In this document: positions 1 through 9,836 of the stretch, in pieces | How the letters are laid out: the number at the start of each line of letters is the position of its first letter | How positions within the stretch are numbered: position 1 is the stretch's first letter | Made by a program: the position numbers and the translations under genes | Origin: Fodinibius sp. Rm-B-1B1-1 | Lineage (GTDB): Bacteria > Bacteroidota > Rhodothermia > Balneolales > Balneolaceae | DNA length: 64,000 nt | Direction: 5' to 3' | NCBI RefSeq assembly: GCF_038594945.1 | Contig: NZ_JBCFYD010000002.1 | Coordinates: 682,001-746,000, forward strand | Notes under the pieces: generated by a model | Told to the model about the DNA's origin: nothing | Database searches by the model: none | The model's input: the letters and a program-made list of their open reading frames with translations, nothing else

Positions 1-20
1 TCTAAGAATTTGTCCAATTC

Positions 21-947
21 ATGGAAAAAATAATTGTAACTGGCGCAACGGGATTTATCGGCAGACATGCCATCAAGATGTTACAAAATAAAGGCTTTGA
101 TGTTCATGCCATCACATCTAAAGATATACCAAAATGTTTGGATAATGATATTAAATGGCACTCTGTAGATCTTTTTGATTATGCTAAAGTAACTACTTTT
201 TGCGGGCAAGTAGCAGCCAATAATTTGTTACATCTGGCCTGGTATGATGATCATAAACTTCGAATGACTTCTCCAGTCAATATTGACTGGGTAGAGGCTT
301 CTTTACATCTCGTCCGTAGATTTGCAGAAAATGGAGGACAGAGAATAGTTTTGGCGGGTAGTTGTGCCGAGTATAACTGGCAATACGGGTATTGCAATGA
401 GGCACTCACGCCAACAGGCAACAGCTCAATATATGGAGTATGCAAAGCATCTTTGAATAAAGTTGTTGAAAAGTATTGCCAGGAGAAAGGGATTCAATAT
501 TCCTGTGGAAGATTTTTTTCTATGTATGGGCCTTATGAATCTGAGGATCGATTAATACCCTATGTAATAAAAAATTTGTTAAGAGGGCAGCAAGCCAGGC
601 TAAAACATGCTAATCAAATTAGGGATTATCTATATATAACTGATGTGGCAGATGCATTGGTAACATTGCTTAAAAGTGAAGCTAAAGGTTCAGTAAATAT
701 TGGATCGGGTCAGCCCAAAAAATTGCGCGAAATTGTAGCGATGGTCGGCAAAAAGCTCAACAGGGAAGAGCTGATTATATACCAGAATAAAAATAGTACC
801 CAGAGTCAATATTCAGTAGTATTTGCTGACATATCTCTACTTCGTGATAAACTTGGGTGGATGCCTAAATATGATTTGGAAACTGGAATTGACAAAACAA
901 TTGATTGGTGGAAAGCCCAATTAAAAATGAAAACTAAGCAATTTTAA
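21..947 (+). CDS. NAD-dependent epimerase/dehydratase (extended SDR)
   Basis: This is a 308-residue extended short-chain dehydrogenase of the nucleotide-sugar epimerase/reductase type. The N-terminal Rossmann fingerprint GxxGxxG is at residues 8-14, a Ser of the catalytic region is at about 114, and the YxxxK pair is Y138/K142. The length is normal for the family. It probably epimerises, dehydrates or reduces an NDP-sugar in the cytoplasm for the glycan made by this locus. The stop lies 3 bp before the next ATG, so the two genes are co-transcribed, and the operon promoter must lie outside the window. The exact sugar substrate cannot be read from the sequence. Confidence 0.85.
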   Translation: MEKIIVTGATGFIGRHAIKMLQNKGFDVHAITSKDIPKCLDNDIKWHSVDLFDYAKVTTFCGQVAANNLLHLAWYDDHKLRMTSPVNIDWVEASLHLVRRFAENGGQRIVLAGSCAEYNWQYGYCNEALTPTGNSSIYGVCKASLNKVVEKYCQEKGIQYSCGRFFSMYGPYESEDRLIPYVIKNLLRGQQARLKHANQIRDYLYITDVADALVTLLKSEAKGSVNIGSGQPKKLREIVAMVGKKLNREELIIYQNKNSTQSQYSVVFADISLLRDKLGWMPKYDLETGIDKTIDWWKAQLKMKTKQF

Positions 948-950
948 ATA

Positions 951-2279
951 ATGAATATTCGGATATTAGGAACAGGGATGGCCGGCTTTGGCGCAGCATA
1001 TCGACTACGACAAGAAGGGGTTAAAAGTGATCTATACATGTATGATAAAAATGCATACATCGGGGGACATACAGCTACTTTCGAAACAAATGATGGTTTT
1101 ATTTTTGATGATGGCCCTCACATTTCGTTTACAGACGATAAAAGAATTCAGGACCTGTTGGCCGACAATATTGACCACGAGTATGAAACACTAAAGGCAA
1201 CAGTAAATAATTATTGGAAGGGCTACTGGATTAAGCATCCCGCCCAATGTAATTTGCATGGATTGCCATCAGATTTAATCGTAGATGTTATTAGTGATTT
1301 TGTTGAGGCGAAACACAAAACCAACGGCCATATAGTAAACTATAAAGAGTGGCTCTATGCGAAATTCGGTAAAACTTTTGCCGAGACGTTTCCTATGGTT
1401 TATGGAAAAAAATATCACACGGTGGATGCAGAAAATATGGATATTGATTGGCTGGGGCCAAGACTCTATCAGCCTGACTTGCAAGAGGTTTTGAAAGGGG
1501 CTCTTGAGCCATCCACTCCTGATGTTCATTATGTTGACAAGTTTAGATATCCAACTAATCATGGGTTTGCCCATTACCTGGATAAATTTACCTCACTGGC
1601 TCAGATAAAACTGAATCATAAAGTAACGGGGATAGACGCAAAAGAACGGCTCATCCATTTCAACAATGGTACGACTACTGACTATGATGAACTGATTTCA
1701 TCTATACCACTGCCAGAACTTGTTACCAATATCATTAATGATGTGCCAGAGAATATTGTGGAAGCCGGCAAAAAACTGGCCTGCACGAGTTGTATTATTG
1801 TAAACATCGGGATTGACAGGAATGATTTTACAGAAGCAGTGTGGAGCTACTTTTATGATACGGATATCATATTTACAAGACTGAGTTTTCCTCATTTAAT
1901 GTCACCGAATACTGTGCCGGACGGGTGTGGAAGCATACAGGCCGAAATTTATTTTTCCGATAAATATCGCCCGGTAGATCGAAACCCGGAAGAATGTATT
2001 AAGCCGGTAATTCAGGATTTAAAGAAGTGTGGGTTACTGACTGAAGATGATAACATTCTGCATACGAGTACTTTATTTATCAAATATGCGAATGTGATTT
2101 TTGATCTTGACCGGCAAGAAGCATTGAAAATAGTCCATGATTACTTAGATGACATTGGGATACGATACTGTGGCCGGTATGGAGATTGGGGATACCTGTG
2201 GACTGATGAAGCTTTTAAGAGTGGAGAGAATGCTGCACAACAAGTTTTAGATAACAAACTATCAACGAGAGAAATATGA
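951..2279 (+). CDS. FAD-dependent oxidoreductase, protoporphyrinogen oxidase / UDP-galactopyranose mutase-like
   Basis: This 442-residue protein starts directly with a dinucleotide-binding motif GTGMAG (residues 7-12), followed by the EK/DK-type FAD ribose-binding strand. The layout is that of NAD(P)-binding Rossmann flavoproteins such as amine oxidases, HemG/HemY-like enzymes and UDP-galactopyranose mutase. In a glycan locus a sugar-mutase-like or sugar-oxidising role is likelier than haem synthesis. The protein is somewhat longer than typical Glf and I cannot confirm Glf-specific residues. It overlaps the next gene by 4 bp (ATGA), which points to translational coupling. Confidence 0.7.
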   Translation: MNIRILGTGMAGFGAAYRLRQEGVKSDLYMYDKNAYIGGHTATFETNDGFIFDDGPHISFTDDKRIQDLLADNIDHEYETLKATVNNYWKGYWIKHPAQCNLHGLPSDLIVDVISDFVEAKHKTNGHIVNYKEWLYAKFGKTFAETFPMVYGKKYHTVDAENMDIDWLGPRLYQPDLQEVLKGALEPSTPDVHYVDKFRYPTNHGFAHYLDKFTSLAQIKLNHKVTGIDAKERLIHFNNGTTTDYDELISSIPLPELVTNIINDVPENIVEAGKKLACTSCIIVNIGIDRNDFTEAVWSYFYDTDIIFTRLSFPHLMSPNTVPDGCGSIQAEIYFSDKYRPVDRNPEECIKPVIQDLKKCGLLTEDDNILHTSTLFIKYANVIFDLDRQEALKIVHDYLDDIGIRYCGRYGDWGYLWTDEAFKSGENAAQQVLDNKLSTREI

Positions 2280-3250
2280 ACAAGGAAACTAAAAAAGAGC
2301 CATTTGTAAGCGTTTTGACGCCGGTTTATAATGGCGCGAAATACTTAGAAGAATGTATTCAGAGCGTGCTTAATCAGACCTACAGTAATTGGGAGTACGT
2401 AATTGTTGACAACCAAAGTACGGATGGCAGTCTTGATATCATCAAAAAGTATGTAGAGCAAGATAGTCGTATTAGGGTTCATTCTAATGAGGAATTCTTG
2501 CCACAGATGGAAAACCTGAACCATGCATTTCGGCAAATCTCCCCCAAGAGTAAATATTGTAAGGTGGTCCATGCCGATGATTGGCTGTTTCCCGAGTGTA
2601 TTGCCAAAATGGTTGAACTGGGCGAAGCACATCCATCCGTGGGGATTGTTAGTGCCTATCGGTTAGATGAAACCGTCGTAAATTTAGATGGTTTGCCATA
2701 TCCAAGTCACGTTAATGAGGGCAAAGAAGTTGCCCGGAGATACCTGAAGCATGGGACCTCACAATTTGGCTCTCCGTCTTCTTTGTTACTTCGGTCGGAT
2801 CTTATCCGGAAACGGGATAAGGTGTATGAGGATTCCCTTTTGGCAACAGATACTACTGCTTGTATCGATCTATTACAAGAGTCCGACTTTGGATTTGTTC
2901 ATGAGGTACTCACGTTTACACGTCGCCATGATATGAGCATATCAAATACTGAGGCCAAAGAGAATAATGCGTTTATTCATGCAAGGTTGTTTTGCCTGTT
3001 AACCTATGGACCCATTTTTCTAAGTGAGGAGGAGTACAAAAAAAGCTTCACATTTCAGGTAAATAAGTATTACATCTTGCTTGCACGCAATTTATTTGAG
3101 ACTAAGTCCATAGAAGAATTTAACCGTCAACGCGAAATACTTGATCATTTAGAGTTAGAGTTCGAGACTGGTCGTTTTCTCAAAAACGTTATGAGAGAAA
3201 TGGTTCTGCAACTCTTTAGTATTTTTGGATTGAAATTAGAAAAGGCCTGA
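2276..3250 (+). CDS. Family 2 glycosyltransferase
   Basis: This 324-residue GT-A fold enzyme has the classic GT2 opening (VSVLTPVYNG near residue 10, then VIVDNQSTDGS). A metal-binding HADD motif lies at about residue 100. It should transfer a sugar from an NDP-donor to a lipid-linked acceptor at the cytoplasmic face. No membrane segment is evident, so it is probably peripheral. It overlaps the preceding flavoprotein gene by 4 bp and is followed after 1 bp by a second GT2 gene, so both are probably translated from the same message. Donor and linkage are unknown. Confidence 0.88.
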   Translation: MNKETKKEPFVSVLTPVYNGAKYLEECIQSVLNQTYSNWEYVIVDNQSTDGSLDIIKKYVEQDSRIRVHSNEEFLPQMENLNHAFRQISPKSKYCKVVHADDWLFPECIAKMVELGEAHPSVGIVSAYRLDETVVNLDGLPYPSHVNEGKEVARRYLKHGTSQFGSPSSLLLRSDLIRKRDKVYEDSLLATDTTACIDLLQESDFGFVHEVLTFTRRHDMSISNTEAKENNAFIHARLFCLLTYGPIFLSEEEYKKSFTFQVNKYYILLARNLFETKSIEEFNRQREILDHLELEFETGRFLKNVMREMVLQLFSIFGLKLEKA

Positions 3251-3251
3251 G

Positions 3252-4121
3252 ATGAAATTTTCCGTAATCATACCTACTTATAACGATTGGCAAAGGTTGC
3301 AACAGTGTGTTATAGCCTTAGAAGATCAAACATTGTCTCACGATCAGTATGAAGTTATCGTGGTAGATAATAGTGAAAATGGAGAGATTCCAGAAGAGGT
3401 AAATTTGCCAAGCAGTGTTCAACTTGTCCACGAACCCAAACCTGGTTCTTATGCCGCTCGAAATAGAGGGGCCAAGATAGCTACAGGTGAAATATTGGCT
3501 TTTACAGACTCAGATTGTATTCCCGGTAGAAACTGGCTAAAAAATGCTCAAAAACATTTTGATCAAACGACAGATCTGGTTGGGGGAAAGGTGGAAATTT
3601 TCCAACCAGACGGGGGGAGTAAATATGGCTATTTGTATGAACGAGTAACGGCATTTCCACAGCATAACAATGTGCCTATGGGAAGAGGGGTGACAGCCAA
3701 CTTATTTGTAAAAAAAGAAGTGTTTGAAAAGATGAGAGGATTTAATACAACAATTAAATCAGGAGGTGATTGGGAATTTACACTCAGATGTACCGAAGCT
3801 GGCCACCACATGGCTTATGCTGATGATGTAAAAGTAAAACATCCGGCGCGGAATTTGCACACTATTTTTAGAAAGCATTACCGCTTAACGTGTGGAGGAG
3901 CTTTAAACATAAAGAGAGAATATGGGCATAGCCAGTTGCGAATGTTGGGGAGTCATCTAAAAAGCGGATTCACAGGCAGAAAAAAGAGGTCAAAAGTAGA
4001 ATTAAGTATGAATGAGCGTTTCATCGTTTATTCTATTGACCTGATGAAGTTTATGTATCGCGTAATTATTTATGTCGGAGTCATATTTCGATTGATAAAT
4101 CCCGATAAAGTGAGAGAGTAA
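3252..4121 (+). CDS. Family 2 glycosyltransferase
   Basis: This 289-residue GT2 enzyme has the SVIIPTYND start, the substrate-binding YAARNRGAKIA segment and the DSD metal motif (FTDSDCIPG, about residues 91-99). It also has the GGDWEFTLR stretch that corresponds to the ED-type catalytic region. A C-terminal hydrophobic stretch near residues 264-280 could anchor it to the membrane. The gene follows the preceding GT2 with a single base between stop and start. It belongs to the same operon and probably adds the next sugar of the repeat unit. Substrate specificity is not deducible. Confidence 0.88.
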   Translation: MKFSVIIPTYNDWQRLQQCVIALEDQTLSHDQYEVIVVDNSENGEIPEEVNLPSSVQLVHEPKPGSYAARNRGAKIATGEILAFTDSDCIPGRNWLKNAQKHFDQTTDLVGGKVEIFQPDGGSKYGYLYERVTAFPQHNNVPMGRGVTANLFVKKEVFEKMRGFNTTIKSGGDWEFTLRCTEAGHHMAYADDVKVKHPARNLHTIFRKHYRLTCGGALNIKREYGHSQLRMLGSHLKSGFTGRKKRSKVELSMNERFIVYSIDLMKFMYRVIIYVGVIFRLINPDKVRE

Positions 4122-4171
4122 TGGCAGCATCATGCAAAAAAGAGTGTTACCTAAGATAAATTGAAAGTTAA

Positions 4172-5305
4172 ATGAAAAATATTCTCATAGTATCCGGTTC
4201 GTTTTTTCCTGTTAATTCTCCTCGTTCTTTTAGGACGACGGAGCTTGTTAAGGAGTTTGCACGTCAGGGACATAAGGTGACATTGTTAACCGTAAAAAAT
4301 GATGAGTATCATATTCCATTCGAGAATGAATTTGGAGTAACTATAAAAGATTTAGGCCCATTAAATCTACCTGATATCAATTTAAATAAAGGGGCACGAG
4401 TCCAGAAACTGGGAAAAAGGATTATTCGCAGGGCATTATATCAGCTTTTTGAGTATCCGGATATAGAGCTGATGTACCGGGTAAAAAAGGCATTAGCCTT
4501 TGAAAAAGGGTACGATCTGTTGATTTCAATAGCCGTACCACATCCTATTCATTGGGGGGTAGCTTGGGCTTGGAGAGAAGAAAATCCTATTGCAAAAACC
4601 TGGGTAGCTGATTGCGGAGATCCCTACATGGGGCAAACGCTCGATTCGTTTAGCAAAATGTTTTATTTCAAATATTTCGAAAAGAATTTCTGTTTTAAAG
4701 CTGATTATATAACTGTTCCTATCAAGGAGGCCAAGAAAGCATATTATCCTGAATTTCGTGACAAAATTAGAGTAATTCCTCAGGGGTTTAAGTTTGATGA
4801 TATAGAAATTGATCCTGCTGATCATCAAAAAAATCCAGTTCCTACTTTTGCTTATGCCGGTGGATTTATTCCAGGAGGAAGAGATCCGCGAGCGTTCCTG
4901 GAGTATTTAACTTCGATTGAATGGGACTTTAAATTTATCATATTCACCAAAAATAAAAACATGGTTCAGCCTTATTTAGAAAGGGCAAATGGTAACATTG
5001 AAATACGGGATTACCTACCTCGAAAAGAATTACTTCAATTTTTATCAGGCATGGATTTTTTAATCAACTTTGAAAATAAAACTTCGTTACAGCTGCCGAG
5101 CAAGTTGATTGATTATTATTTAACGGCTCGGCCAGTGCTTTCGGTATCAAGTTTTGAAATTGATGAGACTGTAATCAAAGAGTTTTTATTTGGCAACTAC
5201 GAGAACCAATATAAATTTGAAAATATGGATCGTTATAAAATCGAAAATGTTTGCGATCAGTTTTTGAATTTATGTTACATGAATGAGAATCAATGCAAAG
5301 TGTAA
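4172..5305 (+). CDS. GT4-like glycosyltransferase (GT-B fold)
   Basis: This 377-residue protein starts with the N-terminal Rossmann pattern of GT-B enzymes (NILIVSGSFFPVNSPRSFRT). Its C-terminal half contains the usual domain-2 layout, with a basic RVIPQGF turn and a segment near LQLPSKLIDYYLTARPVL where GT4 enzymes bind the donor. It lacks the most conserved ExxxxxxxE signature in a clean form, so GT4-like is as precise as I can be. It overlaps the following polymerase gene by 13 bp and belongs to the same operon. Confidence 0.75.
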   Translation: MKNILIVSGSFFPVNSPRSFRTTELVKEFARQGHKVTLLTVKNDEYHIPFENEFGVTIKDLGPLNLPDINLNKGARVQKLGKRIIRRALYQLFEYPDIELMYRVKKALAFEKGYDLLISIAVPHPIHWGVAWAWREENPIAKTWVADCGDPYMGQTLDSFSKMFYFKYFEKNFCFKADYITVPIKEAKKAYYPEFRDKIRVIPQGFKFDDIEIDPADHQKNPVPTFAYAGGFIPGGRDPRAFLEYLTSIEWDFKFIIFTKNKNMVQPYLERANGNIEIRDYLPRKELLQFLSGMDFLINFENKTSLQLPSKLIDYYLTARPVLSVSSFEIDETVIKEFLFGNYENQYKFENMDRYKIENVCDQFLNLCYMNENQCKV

Positions 5306-6549
5306 ATGATAAATCCGGATATTACGCGGTTATTTTATTTCTTATTTGGCCGCTGTTAGCAGTTATATCTGCCTTGAGAAACTACTCTTCAGGATGGGGT
5401 AAAAATATCTTATGGGCATTTGTGGCTTTTTATGGATTTGCTTTTGCCATAGGCACCGAAAGTCAAAACAGTGATATCGTTCGTTATGTTACTGAGCTTG
5501 AATACCTGGCAGGGATAAAAATGACTTTTTCAGGGGCTATTCAATATTACATGGAGAGTGGAGAGATAGATGTTTTAAGAACTTTTCTTGCTGTTTTGGT
5601 TTCCAGATTCACCAGTGAATCAGCAGTGCTCACACTTATATATGGGATTATTTTTGGATATTTCTTTTCAAGAAATATGTGGTTTGTTCTTGAGCGGTTG
5701 AAAGGGAAAATTCAGCCGATAGTTCTTATTCTTGTAGCGTGTTTATTTCTAATTATTCCTATCTGGCAAATAAATGGATTTCGATTTTGGACCGCTGCAC
5801 ACATATTTATTTATGGGTTATTACTTTTTCTTTTTGATCAGAAAAAAGGGGGCATTGTAGTTTCACTACTTTCCTTATTGGTACATTTCGCCTTTATAGT
5901 GCCGATTGGCATTCTTTTGGGATATTTGATTGCAGGAAATCGACCCATTATTTATTTCTGCTTTTTCTTTGCAACAATTTTTGTATCAGAGATTGATGTA
6001 ACGGCTTTAAACAATATAATTGAATCTTATGCACCTGAAATTATCCAAGATCGTTCTTCAGGATATAGGGGGGAAGAAAAAGTTGAAGCATATAGAGAAG
6101 AGACAAATACAGACACCGTATGGTATGCTGTATGGTACGGTCGGCTTTTAAAATGGTCGATAATGGGATTTTTAGTAATATTATTTATTAAAGGACGCGA
6201 CTTTTTTAGAAATAATCTAAGTTGGGGTAATCTATTTTCTTTTACGCTGCTGTTTTATGGTGTGGCGAATCTATTTAGCTCATTGCCTTCAGGCGGACGC
6301 TATTCGAGTATCGCTAATGTGATAGCATTAGTATTAATCATTTTATACATACAGAATAAAGAACAGGAAACAGTAATGGAGCGTTTTGTTTGGTTCGCTA
6401 CACCTGCGCTACTATTGTTTATTCTCGTAGCTTTTCGGATAGGATTGTACTCCATGAGTGCAACTGCGGTGCTCGGTAATCCTGTCATCGCCATATTGTT
6501 TATGGGAGAGCATATTTCCCTTAATGATGTAATGAAAATGATATTATAG
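5293..6549 (+). CDS. EpsG-family / Wzy-like polysaccharide polymerase
   Basis: This 418-residue, very hydrophobic protein has about ten predicted membrane segments. A long loop follows the first segments and contains ESQNSDIVRYV, the D-x-x-R-Y feature common in EpsG-type proteins. Its size and position among glycosyltransferases suit the polymerase that joins lipid-linked repeat units at the outer face of the inner membrane. The start overlaps the previous gene by 13 bp. The stop is just ahead of a strong Shine-Dalgarno (TAGGAGGTG) serving the next gene. No separate Wzx flippase of the MOP family was found in the window. Confidence 0.75.
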   Translation: MQSVNDKSGYYAVILFLIWPLLAVISALRNYSSGWGKNILWAFVAFYGFAFAIGTESQNSDIVRYVTELEYLAGIKMTFSGAIQYYMESGEIDVLRTFLAVLVSRFTSESAVLTLIYGIIFGYFFSRNMWFVLERLKGKIQPIVLILVACLFLIIPIWQINGFRFWTAAHIFIYGLLLFLFDQKKGGIVVSLLSLLVHFAFIVPIGILLGYLIAGNRPIIYFCFFFATIFVSEIDVTALNNIIESYAPEIIQDRSSGYRGEEKVEAYREETNTDTVWYAVWYGRLLKWSIMGFLVILFIKGRDFFRNNLSWGNLFSFTLLFYGVANLFSSLPSGGRYSSIANVIALVLIILYIQNKEQETVMERFVWFATPALLLFILVAFRIGLYSMSATAVLGNPVIAILFMGEHISLNDVMKMIL

Positions 6550-6559
6550 GAGGTGAAAT

Positions 6560-7681
6560 ATGTTGAAGAATCTAAAACAATCCGTAAAAAGAAATTTAGT
6601 AAACATTCCCGGTTGGCGAACGGATCGAAAAATAGTCGTTATTGAAAGTGATGATTGGGGGAGTATAAGGATGCCTTCAAAAGAAGTGTATGAAAAGTGT
6701 TTGAAAGCTGGTTATGGAGTAGATCACATTATATATGAAAGGGTAGATAGTTTAGCAAGTGAAGATGATTTAGAACTGTTGTTTAATCTATTGAGTTCTA
6801 TAAAAGACCATAAGGGTAATTCACCGGTGATAACAGCTAATGTTTTAATGGCCAATCCAGATTTTGAAAAAATTAAGGAAGCCCATTTTCAGAAATATTT
6901 TTATGAATTGATAACTGAAACTTTTAAAAAGTATCCGAATCATCATAACTGTTTTGAGCTTTGGAAAGAAGGAAAAAGAAACAGGCTGTTTTATCCACAA
7001 TCTCATGGTAGAGAACATCTGAATGTGTCATTATTTATGAATGCTCTTCAACAAGGAGATGAAGATGTTCATTTTGGTTTTAAAAATGGTTTGCCAGGTT
7101 GTATATCAAAAAACAATGGAATGAAGGGTAACAAATATGTAGAATCGTTACGATTTAACAATGAAATAGATAAAAAGTATAAGCTTGATATTGTTCTTGA
7201 AGGGTTAGATTTATTTGAAAATTTGATGGGATATCACTCAGAGTCTTTTATTCCCCCAAACTATATATGGAGCCCTGACTTTGATGAAAAAGTATCTAAG
7301 AGAGGAGTACGATATTATCAGGGCTGCAGGAAAATGAAAGAACCTCGTTTTGATGGTAGCTTTAGATTTAATACTCACATTTTGGGAAAGGAAAATACAT
7401 TTGGACAAAAGTATTTGGTTCGAAATGCAATTTTTGAACCTGCTATGAATAACTCTCGTAGTGATACGGTGGAAAAATGTTTAAAGGATATCAATTCATC
7501 TTTTCGATTTAATAAACCTGCAATTATTTGTTCTCACCGTTTAAATTATGTAGGACATATTAATGAACAAAATAGAGACAAAAACCTTAAGCTATTAGAA
7601 AGATTATTAACAGAAATCGTTAAAAAATGGCCTGATGTTGAGTTTATGAACTCAGTACAATTAGGAAAAATGATGGAATGA
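6560..7681 (+). CDS. CE4-like polysaccharide deacetylase-related protein (copy 1)
   Basis: This 373-residue protein resembles the Bacteroidota family often named polysaccharide (de)acetylase. A metal-site-like SDDWG is at residues 30-34. HGREH at 149-153 gives the H-x3-H spacing of carbohydrate esterase 4 motif 2. A C-terminal SHRLNYVGHINEQNR segment is shared with the paralog at 18678-19814. There is no signal peptide, which is odd for a secreted deacetylase and suggests action on lipid-linked precursors in the cytoplasm. The start is fixed by a strong GGAGGTG site 5 bases upstream. It overlaps the next gene by 4 bp. Deacetylase activity is inferred. Confidence 0.65.
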   Translation: MLKNLKQSVKRNLVNIPGWRTDRKIVVIESDDWGSIRMPSKEVYEKCLKAGYGVDHIIYERVDSLASEDDLELLFNLLSSIKDHKGNSPVITANVLMANPDFEKIKEAHFQKYFYELITETFKKYPNHHNCFELWKEGKRNRLFYPQSHGREHLNVSLFMNALQQGDEDVHFGFKNGLPGCISKNNGMKGNKYVESLRFNNEIDKKYKLDIVLEGLDLFENLMGYHSESFIPPNYIWSPDFDEKVSKRGVRYYQGCRKMKEPRFDGSFRFNTHILGKENTFGQKYLVRNAIFEPAMNNSRSDTVEKCLKDINSSFRFNKPAIICSHRLNYVGHINEQNRDKNLKLLERLLTEIVKKWPDVEFMNSVQLGKMME

Positions 7682-8808
7682 AAACTATGATAGGTCAAAT
7701 ACAAAAAAATATTTTAGGGTCCCATAGACTGAGCAACAAAAATAAAGTAAAGAACTTACTTTATTACGAAGCTCGTAAAAGAGGAGCAGAGCGGTCATGG
7801 AAAAATCGTCATCAAAAGGTATTTGAAGTTAATAGCTCATATGCTAAGTCATCTCCAAGAAATATTGAGGCCGAACACAAAAAAATATGGGCTCCTTTTA
7901 GAGATAATGTTAACGTGAGTACACTTAATCTTTGCCAGAACATTTCAGGAATAGCAGATCCAAGATTTATTCCGGAAGATATTTTTGTATCTGATATTGA
8001 GCCTACATTGCTAATAGAAGAGTCTGTTCATTTCTTAAGTCATAAAAGTTTTTATAACCAGTGGTTTGATGAAGGAGTATTTCCAAAAGATATTTTGCAT
8101 CGAATTGATGGAGAATATTTGGATCAAAATTTTAAACGAGTTGAAAGGAAGCAAATTCAAAGTTGCTTGGCTGATATTTCTTATCCGGTGGTAATGAAGC
8201 CCAATAAGGATTCCTATGGTGGAAAGAATATTCACTTCGTAAGAAGCAAAGAAGAATTAGTTAGGTTGGTAGAGAATGAAGATAACTTTGTAGTACAGGA
8301 ACAAATTTCACAACATGATTTCTTTTCGAAGTTTAATCCTGTAGGGCTAAATACAATTAGGGTTTACGTATATCGATCAGTTGTAGATCATCAACTTCAT
8401 ATTTTAAGTACTACTCTTAGAATGGGTAAAGGGGGATCTCTCGATAATGAAACGGATGGTGGAATTCATTGTCTAATAAAACCAAGTGGTCATCTTAATG
8501 GATATGCTGTTGATAAGTTTTGCAGGAAGTATAGTAAGCATCCCGATACCAATTATCCATTTGAAGGAATTATCCCTAATTATGATGGATTAAAAGAACT
8601 TACCTTAAAAATAGCTGGCAAGGTATTTTTCTCACATATTATAGGATTGGATATTTGTTTGGATACAAGTAATCAATGGAGAGTAATAGAATTAAATACT
8701 AAAGGTCATACTATTCGTTTTTCTCAATATGGGGGAAGTCCATTTTTGGGAAAATTCACAAGTGAGGTAATTGAATTTTGTAAAAATAATCATTGGTCAT
8801 TGAGGTGA
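7678..8808 (+). CDS. ATP-grasp protein, sugar-transfer-associated type
   Basis: This 376-residue protein has an ATP-grasp core from about residue 160. It shows the K-rich VMKPNKDSYGGKNI loop, then VVQEQISQH, and late LDICLDTSNQWRVIELNTKG carrying the metal-binding E and N. This matches the family of ATP-grasp proteins found in polysaccharide loci. Members of the superfamily join a carboxylate to an amine or thiol, so amino-acid decoration of a uronic acid is plausible. It overlaps the CE4-like gene by 4 bp and is followed 6 bp later by a second ATP-grasp gene. Substrate is unknown. Confidence 0.75.
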   Translation: MKTMIGQIQKNILGSHRLSNKNKVKNLLYYEARKRGAERSWKNRHQKVFEVNSSYAKSSPRNIEAEHKKIWAPFRDNVNVSTLNLCQNISGIADPRFIPEDIFVSDIEPTLLIEESVHFLSHKSFYNQWFDEGVFPKDILHRIDGEYLDQNFKRVERKQIQSCLADISYPVVMKPNKDSYGGKNIHFVRSKEELVRLVENEDNFVVQEQISQHDFFSKFNPVGLNTIRVYVYRSVVDHQLHILSTTLRMGKGGSLDNETDGGIHCLIKPSGHLNGYAVDKFCRKYSKHPDTNYPFEGIIPNYDGLKELTLKIAGKVFFSHIIGLDICLDTSNQWRVIELNTKGHTIRFSQYGGSPFLGKFTSEVIEFCKNNHWSLR

Positions 8809-8814
8809 TCGCTT

Positions 8815-9831
8815 ATGAAAATTGCTATTCATCAAAAAAAGAATGATTTCAGCTCTAAATGGATAGAGTATTGTCAAAATAATGGTATAGATTATAAGAT
8901 TGTTAACTGTTATAGCAATAATATTATTGAGGAATTGCAGGAGTGTAATGCCTTAATGTGGCATTTTAATCAAGCTATCCCAGCTGATTATTTATTTGCT
9001 AAACAGCTTATTTTTGCATTAGAGGCTTCAGGAAAAAAAGTATTTCCAGATTTTTGTACCTCTTGGCATTTTGATGATAAAGTGGCTCAAAAATATCTAT
9101 TAGAAGCTATAGGAGCCCCTTTGGTTCCTACCTATGTTTTTTATGATAAGACAGAAGCACTAAGTTGGGTTGAGCAAACCACCTTTCCTAAGGTTTTTAA
9201 ATTACGTCATGGAGCAGGATCGGCACACGTAAAATTGATAGAAAGTAGTAAGGATGCGAGAAAAATAATTCATAGAGCATTTAGCCGGGGTTTTAGTCAA
9301 TATGATAAAATAGCGAGTATTAAAGATCGTTTGTATAAGTTTAGAAATGGAAAGAACAGTTGGTGGAATGTAATTAAAGGAGTATTACGTTTGGCTAAAA
9401 CTACTCAATTCGCCAAAATCGCAGGTAATGAAAGAGGATATGTATATTTTCAAGACTTTATACCTCAAAATGACTATGATATCCGTGTAATAGTGATTGC
9501 AGGTAAGGCTTTTGCTATCAAGCGACTGACTCGAGAAGGGGACTTTCGAGCTTCAGGAAGTGGACATGTTTTATACGAGAAAAAACATTTTGACGAAGAA
9601 TTAATACAACAATCTTTTGAAATTGCTGATCAGTTAAAAAGTCAATGTTTAGCTATAGATTATGTATATGATGGGGCAAAGCCGATGGTTGTTGAAATTA
9701 GTTATGGATTTATTAAAGAAGTTTATTATTCCTGTGAAGGTTATTGGGATAGAAATTTAAATTGGAATCCTGGATCTTTTGATGCCCAGGGATGGATGGT
9801 TGAAAGTCTTTTAGAAAAAGTCGTAAAATAA
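8815..9831 (+). CDS. ATP-grasp protein, RimK-like
   Basis: This 338-residue protein has a RimK/glutathione-synthase-like layout. A small N-terminal domain is followed by the ATP-binding KVFKLRHGAGSAHV loop, the DFIPQNDYDIRVIVIAG strand and a terminal VVEISYGFI metal-binding segment. It should form an acyl-phosphate and ligate it to an amine. A GAGGTGA Shine-Dalgarno precedes the ATG. It sits next to another ATP-grasp gene and a CE4-like gene, so the three may form one decoration module. The downstream LRR gene starts 5 bp after the stop. Confidence 0.75.
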   Translation: MKIAIHQKKNDFSSKWIEYCQNNGIDYKIVNCYSNNIIEELQECNALMWHFNQAIPADYLFAKQLIFALEASGKKVFPDFCTSWHFDDKVAQKYLLEAIGAPLVPTYVFYDKTEALSWVEQTTFPKVFKLRHGAGSAHVKLIESSKDARKIIHRAFSRGFSQYDKIASIKDRLYKFRNGKNSWWNVIKGVLRLAKTTQFAKIAGNERGYVYFQDFIPQNDYDIRVIVIAGKAFAIKRLTREGDFRASGSGHVLYEKKHFDEELIQQSFEIADQLKSQCLAIDYVYDGAKPMVVEISYGFIKEVYYSCEGYWDRNLNWNPGSFDAQGWMVESLLEKVVK

Positions 9832-9836
9832 AAACA

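Noticed and set aside
4121-4171. TGGCAGCATCATGCA between two glycosyltransferase genes as a sigma-54 promoter
   Set aside because: The -24 box is imperfect, the -12 TTG is absent and the gap lies within an operon.
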